A stretch of DNA of 64,000 nt from Alphaproteobacteria bacterium (GCA_030426905.1 JAUHXQ010000004.1:1-64000); one strand, 5' to 3'; counted from the stretch's first letter, positions 1-9,414 are shown. Notes: generated from the letters alone by a model not told the origin. Translations and numbers: made by a program.

Positions 1-1738
1 ACAAAGAGTGAAAATTACTGGTAAACAATATGTAAGATGGAATAAGAAGCAAACTATAAACCAATACACTCCTCCAAAAAAATGTAATATATTTCCTGCA
101 ACTCTCTATCCAAAAGTCATTCAGTAGTACTAACAAAAACACGCTACTGGTAATAATATATGATACGTTAAGAAAATTAAGAGAACTGATGTTAAGGAAA
201 TTAGGAGAATTTAAGTTAGTAAAAGCAATTCCTATAACAAAGTTAATTCCCATAATAATGCTAACCATAGACATAAAGTTAATAGAAAAATTATTAACTT
301 TTATTGCTTCATTCAATCTTACCGACAAAGGCTGTTTTTGTGGTTTTATGGGAGATAAATGAGGATTTGCTTTTTTATATCTCCTATGTCCTATATATAG
401 TACTGTCACTGAAGTTAGCACCCCCACCACAAGACTGCGAGTATCAAAAACTCCAGTGAAAAAACGTGCAATTATTAAAGCGGATAACGATAATACTATT
501 AGAATGTTAAAAGTTTTATTACTTACTTTAATTCCAAGTAAACCAGCTAATAGAGGGAAAGTTATTAATGGATCCCAAAAGTTATTACCTAACCATATGA
601 TATCCATGATACTTTTTTTGACAAAAATAGTACTAATAGAAACTACAGATATTAGAACACAAGCGCCGCGTGCAAGTAATAACTCTTGTTTGTCAGTGAG
701 TGATGGCCATATTTTTTTACAAATATCCCGTGATATAAGAGAGCTAGTAGTATTTAAAAACGAATCTTGAGTTGACATAATAACTGCTAAAAGACCTGCG
801 ATCATAATTCCTTTCATACCTACAGAAAGATAACGATCTATAAAATAATATAATGCTGTGTCGGGATTTATATTAGGATTAAGTTTATAAGAAACTAGTC
901 CTATTGCAGCTATCATTAGCAACATAGGAAACATAAGTATTCCTACACCAATAAAAGTACGTGTAAACTGTTTTTCATCCTTAGCTATTAAAGCTCTTTG
1001 TATGTAAGGAATTCCTGTATGAGGTAATAAAGCAGAAAATATAAGACTAAAGAAGAATATGACATTTTTACTGTCTATTGTTAGATATTCATTAGGCAAA
1101 GAAGATATTGTGTCTTCAAAATTTCCAATATTATTTAAACCGATAAAACATGTTACAGGCAGGGCTATAAAAAATATTAAAAACTGAAAAACATCAGTAA
1201 ACGCAACTGATGCAATTCCTCCAAAAGCAGAGTATATAGTTACAACGGCAATCCCTATAAGCATTCCTGTAAATTCTGGTATATTCATGAAATAATTAAG
1301 TAAATAGCCTATGGCTACAGCACTAGTAGTTGTAACAGCAACAGCAATAAAAATAGACATAATATTTGCCGCCCATCTACCTGTGTTACCATACCAATGC
1401 TCCATTATATCACTTAAAGACATGAACTTAAGTTTTTTAAACTCTTCTAAATTTGGAGCAAGTATTTTGGCTATTATAAGCCATTTTATAGGCATAAAAA
1501 GTAAGGCTATAATAAATACCAAACCTAACTGGTATATTTTACCTACAGTGCCTACTACTTGGTTTGCGCTGGTTACTGTGGCAAAAGTAGTTGCAATCAT
1601 TACTGCAGTGGGAAAGCTTTTAGTGCCTAAAGTATAATCGCGAATGTTACGGATCTTACCATATTTAAATAGGCCAATTATTATACAAAATATTAAATAA
1701 CCAGCAATTATTGTGATGTCTATATAGTGAAGATTCAT
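1..1738 (-). CDS. Sodium:solute symporter family protein, 3' end outside the window
   Basis: A minus-strand frame stays open from an ATG at 1738 to the window edge, about 579 codons. An AAGGGGAG ribosome site lies just upstream of the ATG. The translation starts MNLHYIDITIIAGYLIFC and continues through about 12-13 hydrophobic segments. Features typical of the SSS family are GIASVAFTDVFQF, LLPHTGIPYIQRALIA and a GLLAVIMSTQDSFLNTTSSL stretch that resembles the conserved sodium-site helix of PutP-like carriers. The role would be sodium-coupled uptake of a small solute in the inner membrane; the substrate cannot be read from sequence. In several proteobacteria such a domain is fused to a sensor histidine kinase (CbrA type), and because the C-terminus lies beyond position 1 that possibility stays open. 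About 200 bp of AT-rich sequence separates it from coaBC, with no clear gene. Confidence 0.8.
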   Translation of the reverse strand, partial: MNLHYIDITIIAGYLIFCIIIGLFKYGKIRNIRDYTLGTKSFPTAVMIATTFATVTSANQVVGTVGKIYQLGLVFIIALLFMPIKWLIIAKILAPNLEEFKKLKFMSLSDIMEHWYGNTGRWAANIMSIFIAVAVTTTSAVAIGYLLNYFMNIPEFTGMLIGIAVVTIYSAFGGIASVAFTDVFQFLIFFIALPVTCFIGLNNIGNFEDTISSLPNEYLTIDSKNVIFFFSLIFSALLPHTGIPYIQRALIAKDEKQFTRTFIGVGILMFPMLLMIAAIGLVSYKLNPNINPDTALYYFIDRYLSVGMKGIMIAGLLAVIMSTQDSFLNTTSSLISRDICKKIWPSLTDKQELLLARGACVLISVVSISTIFVKKSIMDIIWLGNNFWDPLITFPLLAGLLGIKVSNKTFNILIVLSLSALIIARFFTGVFDTRSLVVGVLTSVTVLYIGHRRYKKANPHLSPIKPQKQPLSVRLNEAIKVNNFSINFMSMVSIIMGINFVIGIAFTNLNSPNFLNISSLNFLNVSYIITSSVFLLVLLNDFWIESCRKYITFFWRSVLVYSLLLIPSYILFTSNFHSL

Positions 1739-1936
1739 AAAGCTCCCCTTGTGTATTGAATTTACAACTATACAAAGATTAGTCATATAAACAGCTGCTA
1801 TAACACTGTTTTGTGTGGCAAGCTGTATTCTAATAGTTAATTAATCTGGTTTTACTAAATTAATTAACAGCTAACATAAAGTAAATATTAGCCTGGAAGA
1901 AAGATAACATTTTTGTAATAAATTGCAAATGATTAA

Positions 1937-3115
1937 TTAATTAAAATACAAATTACTTATATAGTTTAATATTTTATTCGCAATAAAATCTTTAGTTTTC
2001 TCTTCAATCTTAATAGATTTACCTTTTGCACTCATTATCACAACGCTATTATAATCACTCTCAAAAGCTAAATTTTTTCCAACCATATTAGCTATAACCA
2101 TATCTAATTTCTTTTCTTCAAGCTTTTTCATAGCATTTTTTTCTAAGTTTTGTGTTTCTGCAGCAAAGCCAACAATAAATTTTTTAGGAAATTTTTTAGC
2201 TAATTCAGATAATACATCTGGATTTTTTATAAGCTCTATATGATTAAAAGATGTGCTTTTCTTTATTTTGTGATCACTAACAACTTTAGGGCGATAATCT
2301 GCAATTGCAGCACAAGAAATAAATATATCATGGTCTTCAATATTATTTAAAGCAGCTTGGTACATTTCTAGAGCAGTTTGTACCTTTATTAACTTACAAT
2401 TATCAGGGTATATGTTAACTGGTCCTGAAATAAATGAAACATCTGCCCCGTAATTGATAGCAGCTTTTGCAAGAGCATTGCCCATTTTTCCTGAGCTGTG
2501 ATTAGAGATAAATCTAACTGGATCAATTGGTTCTTGAGTAGGGCCAGATGCGATTAATATTTTTTTTCCTCCTAAAATACTTGCAAATTTAGCATTAGAT
2601 GTGATTGCATCTACAATTTCTTCTGGTTCAAGCATTGTGCCATATCCTATATCTCCACAAGCTTGTATTCCAAAATTAGGCCCTAGAACTGTTATACCTC
2701 TTTCCCTTAATATTTTAATATTATTTTGGGTAGCTTGATTCTCCCACATAATTTTATTCATAGCGGGAGCAACAAAAATAGGAGCTGTACTTGCAAGACA
2801 AGTTGTTGAAATATGATCTGCTGCTACACCATAAGCAAGCTTTGCAATCATATTTGCAGTAGCTGGAGCAATCACTACTATATCTGCCCAGCGTGCTAAA
2901 TTTATATGCTCCATGGCACTGCTATTATCTTCGTCGACAAATTTGTTCTGTGATAAGGCTTCCATGGTTATAGACGAGATAAATTTCTTTCCATTATAGC
3001 TAGCGGAAACTTTAACTTGAGCTCCAATTTTTATAAAATTTCTTACTAGATAAGGAGCTTTATACGCTGCAATACTTCCAGTGATGCATAATAAAATGTT
3101 CTTTCCTTTAATCAT
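1937..3115 (-). CDS. coaBC: Bifunctional phosphopantothenoylcysteine decarboxylase / phosphopantothenate-cysteine ligase
   Basis: The enzyme makes 4'-phosphopantetheine for coenzyme A in two cytosolic steps. CoaB joins cysteine to 4'-phosphopantothenate, and the flavin enzyme CoaC decarboxylates the product. The N-terminal CoaC half (about 1-180) shows GSIAAYKAP, the active-site His in MEHINLARWAD, the PAMNKIMWEN substrate motif with its Asn, and the flexible-flap Cys in ACGDIGYGTM. The CoaB half (about 185-392) shows SGPTQEPIDPVRFISNHSSG for nucleotide binding, CAAIADYRP, the KIKK lysine motif and GFAAET. The 392 residues match the normal fused length. It lies 69 bp downstream of ubiA on the same strand, so the two could share a transcript. 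Family knowledge and the intact motifs make the assignment firm. Confidence 0.96.
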   Translation of the reverse strand: MIKGKNILLCITGSIAAYKAPYLVRNFIKIGAQVKVSASYNGKKFISSITMEALSQNKFVDEDNSSAMEHINLARWADIVVIAPATANMIAKLAYGVAADHISTTCLASTAPIFVAPAMNKIMWENQATQNNIKILRERGITVLGPNFGIQACGDIGYGTMLEPEEIVDAITSNAKFASILGGKKILIASGPTQEPIDPVRFISNHSSGKMGNALAKAAINYGADVSFISGPVNIYPDNCKLIKVQTALEMYQAALNNIEDHDIFISCAAIADYRPKVVSDHKIKKSTSFNHIELIKNPDVLSELAKKFPKKFIVGFAAETQNLEKNAMKKLEEKKLDMVIANMVGKNLAFESDYNSVVIMSAKGKSIKIEEKTKDFIANKILNYISNLYFN

Positions 3116-3184
3116 TTTTAATATATAATTAATTTGTAGTTAATCTATACCAGAAAAACTAAATATCTCAAACAAAAACAGTGT

Positions 3185-4054
3185 TTATTTGAATAAGAAT
3201 ATAAAAAATATTAATAGACCTAAAGAGCCGTTTTTTTTAAAAAGGTTCATGCAAATTTTAGATGAATTTTTATCAAAGAAATATGTTTGCCATATTAAAT
3301 GTAGAGTTACAAAGCACCATATTATATAAGATTGCCAAGAATATGAGTTTATATGAATAGTAATTAACAGCAGTAACGCCATTAGAGCATAATTAGAAAA
3401 TATAAATATTTTAGCATGTTTTTCAAATTTAAGAGCAGTAGATTTTACACCTATTTTCTTATCGTATTTAGTATCCTGATATCCGTATATTGTATCATAA
3501 CCTATAGTCCAAAACCAACAAGCTATATATAAAAGAGTAGCAGAAAAACTAATTTTGTCTGTTATTGCTGCATATCCTATCAATGCTCCAATATTAAAAG
3601 TAAGTGCCAGAAAAACTTGTGGATAATTGCTAATTCTTTTCATAAAAGGATATGTTACTATCAATAAAATAGAAATAAGACCTAAATAAATTGCAGTTTT
3701 AGTCAAGCTAAACAAAATAAAAGCTCCAATTAACAGAAGCACTGCAATAACTAAGATTGCCTGAGTTAGTAAAATAGTACCAGATGCAAGAGGTCTACTT
3801 CTAGTACGTTCAACATGTTTATCGAGATCTTTGTCAATAATGTCGTTAATAATACAACCTGCAGAACGCATTATTACGCTGCCAAACAAAAACAATAATA
3901 TGGTTTTCCAGGGGAAAGAATTATTTTTAGTTAGTAATATGCCAAAACTACAGGGCCAAAATAATAATAAAAAACCTGTGGGTTGATGTAATCTCATTAA
4001 TCTTATATATTCTTTTATATTATTTATCATTATGTATAAATTCGATGAAACCAT
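3185..4054 (-). CDS. ubiA: 4-hydroxybenzoate polyprenyltransferase
   Basis: An inner-membrane prenyltransferase that attaches the polyprenyl tail to 4-hydroxybenzoate, an early step of ubiquinone synthesis. About eight to nine hydrophobic helices are visible. Both Asp-rich magnesium/diphosphate motifs are present: NDIIDKDLDKHVERTRSRPL near residues 65-85 and DTIYGYQDTKYDKKIG near 185-200. The longest frame begins at 4054 and would overlap the divergent valS start at 4045 by ten bases. An internal ATG at 4030 (281 residues, starting MINNIKEYIRLMRLHQP) avoids the overlap. Neither start has a good ribosome site, so the true start is undecided. ubiG, another ubiquinone gene, lies near 50 kb. Confidence 0.95.
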   Translation of the reverse strand: MVSSNLYIMINNIKEYIRLMRLHQPTGFLLLFWPCSFGILLTKNNSFPWKTILLFLFGSVIMRSAGCIINDIIDKDLDKHVERTRSRPLASGTILLTQAILVIAVLLLIGAFILFSLTKTAIYLGLISILLIVTYPFMKRISNYPQVFLALTFNIGALIGYAAITDKISFSATLLYIACWFWTIGYDTIYGYQDTKYDKKIGVKSTALKFEKHAKIFIFSNYALMALLLLITIHINSYSWQSYIIWCFVTLHLIWQTYFFDKNSSKICMNLFKKNGSLGLLIFFIFLFK

Positions 4055-6570
4055 TTCCTAAAAAATATAATCATATTGAAACGCAGTCCAAATGGCAAAC
4101 TTATTGGTGTGAACATAATATATATAAATGGGATAGTTGTAGCGCAAGAGAAGATAACTTTGTTATTGATACTCCTCCTCCTACCGTATCGGGCTTGCTT
4201 CACATGGGGCATATTTTTAGTTATACGCAAACAGATTTTATTGCACGATATCAACGTATGAAAGGGAAAAATGTCTTTTACCCTATGGGATTCGATGACA
4301 ATGGCTTGCCGACGGAAAGGTTAGTAGAGAAAGTAAAAAAAATTCGGGCTAGAGATTTACCGCGCGGAGAATTTAGGAATATGTGTAAGGAAGTTGTTGA
4401 TGTAGCAGAAAAAGATTTTGAGGATGTATTTAATGATATGTCAATCAGCGTCGATTGGTCTCAAAGGTACCAAACTATCAGTAAACATTCTATAACAATT
4501 TCACAAATGTCTTTTTTAGATTTATATGATAAAGGGCATATTTATCGTTCGTTAGAATCTACAATCTGGGATCCTGTAGATCGTACAGCTTTAGCTCAGT
4601 CTGATCTTGAAGAGAAAGAATGCGATACGGTAATGAATGAAATAAAATTTCTAACTCAAGATGACGAAGAAATTATTATTGCCACTACTAGACCAGAATT
4701 ATTACCAGCATGCGTTGCTATATTGTTTAACCCTAATGATAATAAATATAGGAGTTTACACAATAAATTTGCTATTTCACCTCTATTTGGCGTTGAAGTT
4801 CCAATTATTGCAGATACATCAGTAGATATTGATAAAGGGACTGGTTTAGTGATGTGTTGTACTTTTGGCGATACTATGGATGTAGAATGGTGGCGTACAC
4901 ATAAGCTACCAACAAGAATTATCATAGACCATAATGGTAGGGTAGTATTAAAAGATAAAGTAAATAATCCTCTATTTCCATTTAAGTCTCCTGATATTGA
5001 AGAATTAGTCGAGAGATTAGATTCTTTAAAAGTAACTGAAGCGAGAAAGGTTGTCACAGAGCTTTTAAAGGAAAAAAATCTTTTACTAAGTCAAGGTGCA
5101 ATCACTCATACTGTTAAATGTGCAGAAAGATCAAAATCACCAATTGAAATATTAATTAGTCCTCAATGGTTTATCAAAGTCCTAGATAAAAAAAACGAGT
5201 TAAAGCAAAATGCAAATAAATGTAATTGGTTTCCAGAATTTATGAAGCATCGTATAGGAAATTGGATTGATGGATTAAAATGGGATTGGTGTATAAGCAG
5301 ACAGCGTTATTTTGGAATTCCTTTTCCTGTGTGGTATTCTAAAAAAGCAGGAGAAGAAGGGAAAGTAATAATTGCTAAAAAAAGTCAACTTCCTGTTGAT
5401 CCATTACTTGATTTACCTGAAGGGTATACAAAAGATGAAGTGATAGCAGATAGTGATGTTATGGATACATGGGCAACGAGCGCTGTTTCTCCACAAATTA
5501 ATAGTCATGCGATCAATGAAGATTTTGCTATAAATATAGATCGACATAAAAAGCTCTTTCCAGCAGATCTAAGACCACAAAGTCATGAAATTATTAGAAC
5601 ATGGACATTTGGTACTATTGCAAAATCTTTGATGCACAATAATATTACTCCTTGGTATAATATTATGATTAGTGGATGGGTACTTGCAGCAGATAAAACG
5701 AAAATGTCTAAGTCAAAAGGGAATGTTGTTACTCCAGCTGAATTAATAAAAGAAAAAGGTGTAGATGCTATCAGGTATTGGGCATCTTCTTCAAAATTAG
5801 GTAACGATGTTGCATATTCTGATGAGATGTTTAAAGCTGGTAAAAAATTAATTACAAAACTATGGAATGCAGCAAAATTTGTATCATTACATTTAACTGA
5901 CGTAAATTTAAGTAATACAGGAGACTTATCTGTAGTTACTTATGATATAGATAAATGGTTGCTTTCTAGGTTACATAATACAATAAAAAAGGTTACAGTA
6001 GAGCTAGATAAGTTTGAGTATTGTAATGCAAGAGAAGAAGTTGAAGATTTTTTTTGGAATGATTTTTGTGATAATTACTTAGAGTTAATTAAAGTTAGAG
6101 TATATAATAAGGATAATGAAGATATAAAAGGTAAAAATAGTGCTGTCAGTACCTTAGCATTTACACTAGAAATGCTACTAAAATTATTTGCTCCGTTTAT
6201 ACCGAATATTACAGAAGAGATATATGATATTATTTATGATAGAAATTCTTCTATTCATACTAGAGGTAATTGGCCCAGCTATGAAATTGTTCCATATAGT
6301 GAAAAACATATAGCATTAGGGGTAGATGCATTAAATATACTAAATATTGTAAGAAAATTTAAAACTGACCAACAAATTTCATTGCGCACACCAATTTCAG
6401 CAATAAACATATCATCAACAAATCAAAAATTATTTTGTGATAATGCGTTGGAAGACTTACAAAATGTAACTAATGCAGAAAAGTTGTTGTTCAATAAGAT
6501 AATAGATAATAAAGTACCAGCATCTTTAATTGTGAAAGAGGAAAATTTCACTATAGCTATTTATAAATAA
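4045..6570 (+). CDS. valS: Valyl-tRNA synthetase, archaeal-type
   Basis: Class I aminoacyl-tRNA synthetase charging tRNA-Val with valine. The HIGH-type motif is LLHMGHIFSY near residue 52 and the KMSKS loop is KTKMSKSKGNVVTP near 553. The editing (CP1) domain between them carries TTRPELLPACVAI and GTGLVMCCTFGDTMDVEWW. The protein has 841 residues and lacks an obvious C-terminal coiled-coil arm, being shorter than typical bacterial ValRS of about 950. The GTGLVMCCTFGD-type editing motif and the short C-terminus fit the archaeal form. Rickettsia ValRS is established as an archaeal-type transfer, and this gene appears to share that origin. It is divergent from ubiA with their starts nearly touching. 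The downstream lipoprotein gene begins two bases after its stop, which suggests co-transcription. Confidence 0.96.
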   Translation: MKPFPKKYNHIETQSKWQTYWCEHNIYKWDSCSAREDNFVIDTPPPTVSGLLHMGHIFSYTQTDFIARYQRMKGKNVFYPMGFDDNGLPTERLVEKVKKIRARDLPRGEFRNMCKEVVDVAEKDFEDVFNDMSISVDWSQRYQTISKHSITISQMSFLDLYDKGHIYRSLESTIWDPVDRTALAQSDLEEKECDTVMNEIKFLTQDDEEIIIATTRPELLPACVAILFNPNDNKYRSLHNKFAISPLFGVEVPIIADTSVDIDKGTGLVMCCTFGDTMDVEWWRTHKLPTRIIIDHNGRVVLKDKVNNPLFPFKSPDIEELVERLDSLKVTEARKVVTELLKEKNLLLSQGAITHTVKCAERSKSPIEILISPQWFIKVLDKKNELKQNANKCNWFPEFMKHRIGNWIDGLKWDWCISRQRYFGIPFPVWYSKKAGEEGKVIIAKKSQLPVDPLLDLPEGYTKDEVIADSDVMDTWATSAVSPQINSHAINEDFAINIDRHKKLFPADLRPQSHEIIRTWTFGTIAKSLMHNNITPWYNIMISGWVLAADKTKMSKSKGNVVTPAELIKEKGVDAIRYWASSSKLGNDVAYSDEMFKAGKKLITKLWNAAKFVSLHLTDVNLSNTGDLSVVTYDIDKWLLSRLHNTIKKVTVELDKFEYCNAREEVEDFFWNDFCDNYLELIKVRVYNKDNEDIKGKNSAVSTLAFTLEMLLKLFAPFIPNITEEIYDIIYDRNSSIHTRGNWPSYEIVPYSEKHIALGVDALNILNIVRKFKTDQQISLRTPISAINISSTNQKLFCDNALEDLQNVTNAEKLLFNKIIDNKVPASLIVKEENFTIAIYK

Positions 6571-6571
6571 A

Positions 6572-7342
6572 ATGATCAAAATACATTTTTTAATTAGAAT
6601 ATTATGTTTGTTTTTTCTTATTAACGTAATTGGTGGCTGTGTTCCTATTATTCTAGGTGGGGGGGCTGTAAGTAGCAAAATGTCTTTGCAAGAAAAGACT
6701 GTGGGAGAATCTTTAAGTGATTCTACAATTTGGACTAAAATTAGAGCAGCTTTTATAAAGAATGAAATTGATAGTTTATTTGGATCAGTTAATGTAGAAG
6801 TAAACGAAGGAAAAGTTCTTCTTACTGGCTCAGTTGAAAAAAAAGAAGATATTATCACTATACTAAGATTAGTGTGGCAACAAGACGGGGTTAAAGATGT
6901 AATAAATGAGTTGAAAATTGTTCCTAAAGTAGAAAGACCAGGAGTTTTTGAATATACACGAGATTCTTGGATTACTACACAGATTAAGACAAAACTTTTT
7001 TTATCAGGTAAGGTTCGTTCTATCAACTATAGTATAGAAACCATTGATGGTACTGTATATTTATTTGGTATTTCACGCAATGAAGAAGAAATAGAAGATG
7101 TAAGAGATATAATTTCTACAGTAAAAGGAGTAAGAAACATAAAAGTATATGTAAGAGTAAAAAAAGATATAGATGCAAGAATAGAGGATACTAATAGTAA
7201 TAGTAGCTCTTTACAAGAAAATGACAAAATGGATGATGAATTAGACCTCGATCACGAAGTTGAATCTGAATTTTCTAATAAATCTAAAAAAGACCGTCAG
7301 GTAAAAATAGAAGAAGACGAAATATTTGATGAGGATAATTAG
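6572..7342 (+). CDS. BON-domain lipoprotein (DolP/OsmY-like)
   Basis: A 256-residue predicted lipoprotein. A hydrophobic N-terminus (about 5-20) ends in a lipobox-like VIGGC, so Cys22-23 would be lipidated. Two BON domains follow. The first runs about 48-115, with SDSTIWTKIRAAF and NVEVNEGKVLLTGSV. The second runs about 128-195, with RDSWITTQIKTKLF and SIETIDGTVYLFGIS. BON domains bind phospholipid, and the two-domain lipoprotein DolP (YraP) of E. coli maintains outer-membrane integrity, so a similar envelope role is likely. The C-terminus from about 200 is a highly charged, Asp/Glu- and Lys-rich tail not typical of DolP. Its TAG stop overlaps the GTG start of gshB by one base, implying translational coupling. 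Confidence 0.88.
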   Translation: MIKIHFLIRILCLFFLINVIGGCVPIILGGGAVSSKMSLQEKTVGESLSDSTIWTKIRAAFIKNEIDSLFGSVNVEVNEGKVLLTGSVEKKEDIITILRLVWQQDGVKDVINELKIVPKVERPGVFEYTRDSWITTQIKTKLFLSGKVRSINYSIETIDGTVYLFGISRNEEEIEDVRDIISTVKGVRNIKVYVRVKKDIDARIEDTNSNSSSLQENDKMDDELDLDHEVESEFSNKSKKDRQVKIEEDEIFDEDN

Positions 7343-8283
7343 TGAAAGTAGCAGTTCAAATGGATCCTCTTGAAATGCTCGAATTAGCAAATGATTCTAC
7401 TTTATGTTTAATTAAGGAAGCATTAGCACGAGATTTTCAAGTATGGCATTATACTCCAAATGATTTATGCCTTAATCAAGGTAATGTAGAAGTATTTGCA
7501 AAAAAATTTAGGGGTATCAATAATACAATAGAACTACAGCAAACAGAAGAAAAGCTGAATTTATCTGATATGGATGTGGTGCTAATGCGTCAGAATCCAC
7601 CTGTAAATATGGATTATATAACTTCTACATATATTTTAGAGAAACTAAAAGGAAAAACATTGGTTGTCAATAACCCTAGAGAAGTTCGCAACACACCAGA
7701 GAAGTTGTTTATATTTAATTATCCGGAATTTATTACTCCTACGTTAGTAACTAACCAACTACGTGTTGCTAAAGAGTTTTTGTTATTGCATAAAGATATA
7801 GTGATAAAACCTCTATATGCATTTGGGGGAAAAGATATTTATAGGGTCAATAGCTCAAGATCTAGCTTCAATGAGTTTGAAAAGATTTTTAATAATGTAC
7901 AAGTTTCACATAATACGGCTTTAATGCTACAGAAATTTCTTCCTGAAATATCAGATGGGGACAAAAGAGTATTAATCATAAATGGCAAAATATTAGGAGT
8001 TATTAATAGAATTCCAGCTGAAGGGGAGATAAGAGCGAACATGTGCATAGGAGGTAAGCCTGAAAAAACTATACTCAACCGTCATTGTTTGGGTATGTGT
8101 AAAATCATAGCATCTGATTTAAAGAAAAGAGCAATTAGTATTGCTGGTTTAGATATAATTGGAAATTATATTACGGAGATAAATGTTACTTCACCTACTG
8201 GTATTCAAACCATTAACCAGTTGTATTATCTAGAAGGCAAAGAGAGAATAGAATATAAATTTTGGGAAACATTATTAAGATAA
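7342..8283 (+). CDS. gshB: Glutathione synthetase, GTG start
   Basis: ATP-grasp ligase that adds glycine to gamma-glutamylcysteine, completing glutathione. The start MKVAVQMDPLEML is the usual GshB N-terminus, and the GTG at 7342 overlaps the upstream stop (TAGTG). Recognisable motifs are VLMRQNPPVNMDYI, VVNNPREVRNTPEKLF, DIVIKPLYAFGGKDIYR for ATP binding, GDKRVLIINGKILG, and GLDIIGNYITEINVTSPTG with the magnesium-binding residues. The 313 residues are the standard length. No gshA is seen in this window, so gamma-glutamylcysteine would have to come from a gene elsewhere or from the host. Position directly after the BON lipoprotein suggests a valS-lipoprotein-gshB transcript. Confidence 0.95.
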   Translation: MKVAVQMDPLEMLELANDSTLCLIKEALARDFQVWHYTPNDLCLNQGNVEVFAKKFRGINNTIELQQTEEKLNLSDMDVVLMRQNPPVNMDYITSTYILEKLKGKTLVVNNPREVRNTPEKLFIFNYPEFITPTLVTNQLRVAKEFLLLHKDIVIKPLYAFGGKDIYRVNSSRSSFNEFEKIFNNVQVSHNTALMLQKFLPEISDGDKRVLIINGKILGVINRIPAEGEIRANMCIGGKPEKTILNRHCLGMCKIIASDLKKRAISIAGLDIIGNYITEINVTSPTGIQTINQLYYLEGKERIEYKFWETLLR

Positions 8284-8307
8284 AGAATAAATTTTGTTAG
8301 AAAAATT

Positions 8308-9273
8308 ATGAATAGGCCAAACTTATATTTTTTAATGAAGTATGCAATAAAAGGCTTATCTATTATTTTAATATTGCTCATTTTTACTAGTTGTGTACAC
8401 AGAATAGAATACCAAGATGTTCCTCTTAAGCCTAAAGAGCCGACAAGAGATATCTATAATGCAAATATAGCTTTAGTGCTGGGCGGTGGCGGTACAAAAG
8501 GCTTTGCACATTTAGGCGTAATCGAAGTTTTAGAGAAAAGTAATATACCTATTGATCTTATTGTTGGCACTAGTGCTGGTAGCATAGTAGGGGCTTTATA
8601 CGCAGATAATGCTAATATAAATATTACAAAGAAAAAATTTTTTTCTGTATCGAAGAAGGATATATTGGACCAAAGTTTAGCGTCTGCAATCTATGGACCT
8701 GTTAGAGGTGAATATTTAAAGAAATTTTTAAATACAAATGTTAATTCGCATGATATTGAAAAACTTAAAATAGCTTTTGTTGCAGTAGCTACTAGTTTAG
8801 AAACTAACAAATCATTTATATTTAGATCTGGGCCTGTAATTCCCGCGGTGCATGCATCTTCTGCATTACCAGGGATATTTACGCCAGTATATGTTTATGG
8901 TCAACATTTGATAGACGGAGGGGCAACAGAACCAGTACCTGTAGTGACAGCAAGAAAATTTTCTCCTAAATTAGTGATTGCAGTAGATATAACTACTTCT
9001 CCACAAACTACTAAAGATTATAGTAAAGTTTCGATTGCTGGGGGGTATAACGCTATAGGTTTAGCATACCATGCATTTAATATTGCATATTACCAGCTTG
9101 CTAGTTATCAATCTAATCTTGCTGATATTACTATTAGGCCGGATCTAAGTAATTTTCATTTTCTTGATGATACACATAAACTTGAAATGTATGAAAGAGG
9201 TAAATACGCAGCGAAAAAAGCATTGCCAATAATTCAAAAAAAGATCAAAGAATTAAACATGCAAATTAGGTAA
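8308..9273 (+). CDS. Patatin-like phospholipase, predicted lipoprotein
   Basis: A 321-residue patatin-family serine hydrolase. The N-terminus has a hydrophobic segment ending in a lipobox-like IFTSC at about 25-29, so the protein is probably lipid-anchored in the envelope. The catalytic features are intact: oxyanion loop VLGGGGTKGFAHLG near 56, nucleophile elbow GTSAGS near 87, and the dyad Asp in LIDGGATEPVPV near 210. Patatins hydrolyse acyl esters of phospholipids, and secreted rickettsial patatins act as phospholipase A2 on host membranes. This one looks more like the RssA/NTE-type family with an added lipobox, so a self-membrane role is equally possible. It is followed by a G9 tract and a hairpin before the convergent SET-domain gene. 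Confidence 0.9.
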   Translation: MNRPNLYFLMKYAIKGLSIILILLIFTSCVHRIEYQDVPLKPKEPTRDIYNANIALVLGGGGTKGFAHLGVIEVLEKSNIPIDLIVGTSAGSIVGALYADNANINITKKKFFSVSKKDILDQSLASAIYGPVRGEYLKKFLNTNVNSHDIEKLKIAFVAVATSLETNKSFIFRSGPVIPAVHASSALPGIFTPVYVYGQHLIDGGATEPVPVVTARKFSPKLVIAVDITTSPQTTKDYSKVSIAGGYNAIGLAYHAFNIAYYQLASYQSNLADITIRPDLSNFHFLDDTHKLEMYERGKYAAKKALPIIQKKIKELNMQIR

Positions 9274-9376
9274 GAGGGTACTAAATAAAGAAAAGCATAA
9301 AAAAAATTCACGGATTTAGGTGATAAGGTTATGTTGATGAAGGGGGGGGGTGTTGAAACAATATGTTTATCTAAGT

Positions 9377-9405
9377 TTGCTAGCTGTAAAAAAAACAGCT
9401 AGCAA
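9377..9405. terminator. Hairpin between convergent genes, probable bidirectional terminator
   Basis: A perfect 11-bp inverted repeat, TTGCTAGCTGT and ACAGCTAGCAA, encloses a seven-base A-rich loop. It sits between the stops of the patatin gene (plus) and the SET-domain gene (minus). No long T-tract follows on either strand, so it is an imperfect intrinsic terminator. Confidence 0.55.
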
Positions 9406-9414
9406 TAAAATTCC

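Noticed and set aside
456..1637. Two plus-strand open frames in the first 1.7 kb
   Set aside because: Both are antisense to a continuous membrane-transporter frame on the minus strand.
4656..5057. Minus-strand open frame inside valS
   Set aside because: Antisense shadow of an intact synthetase with no independent motif.
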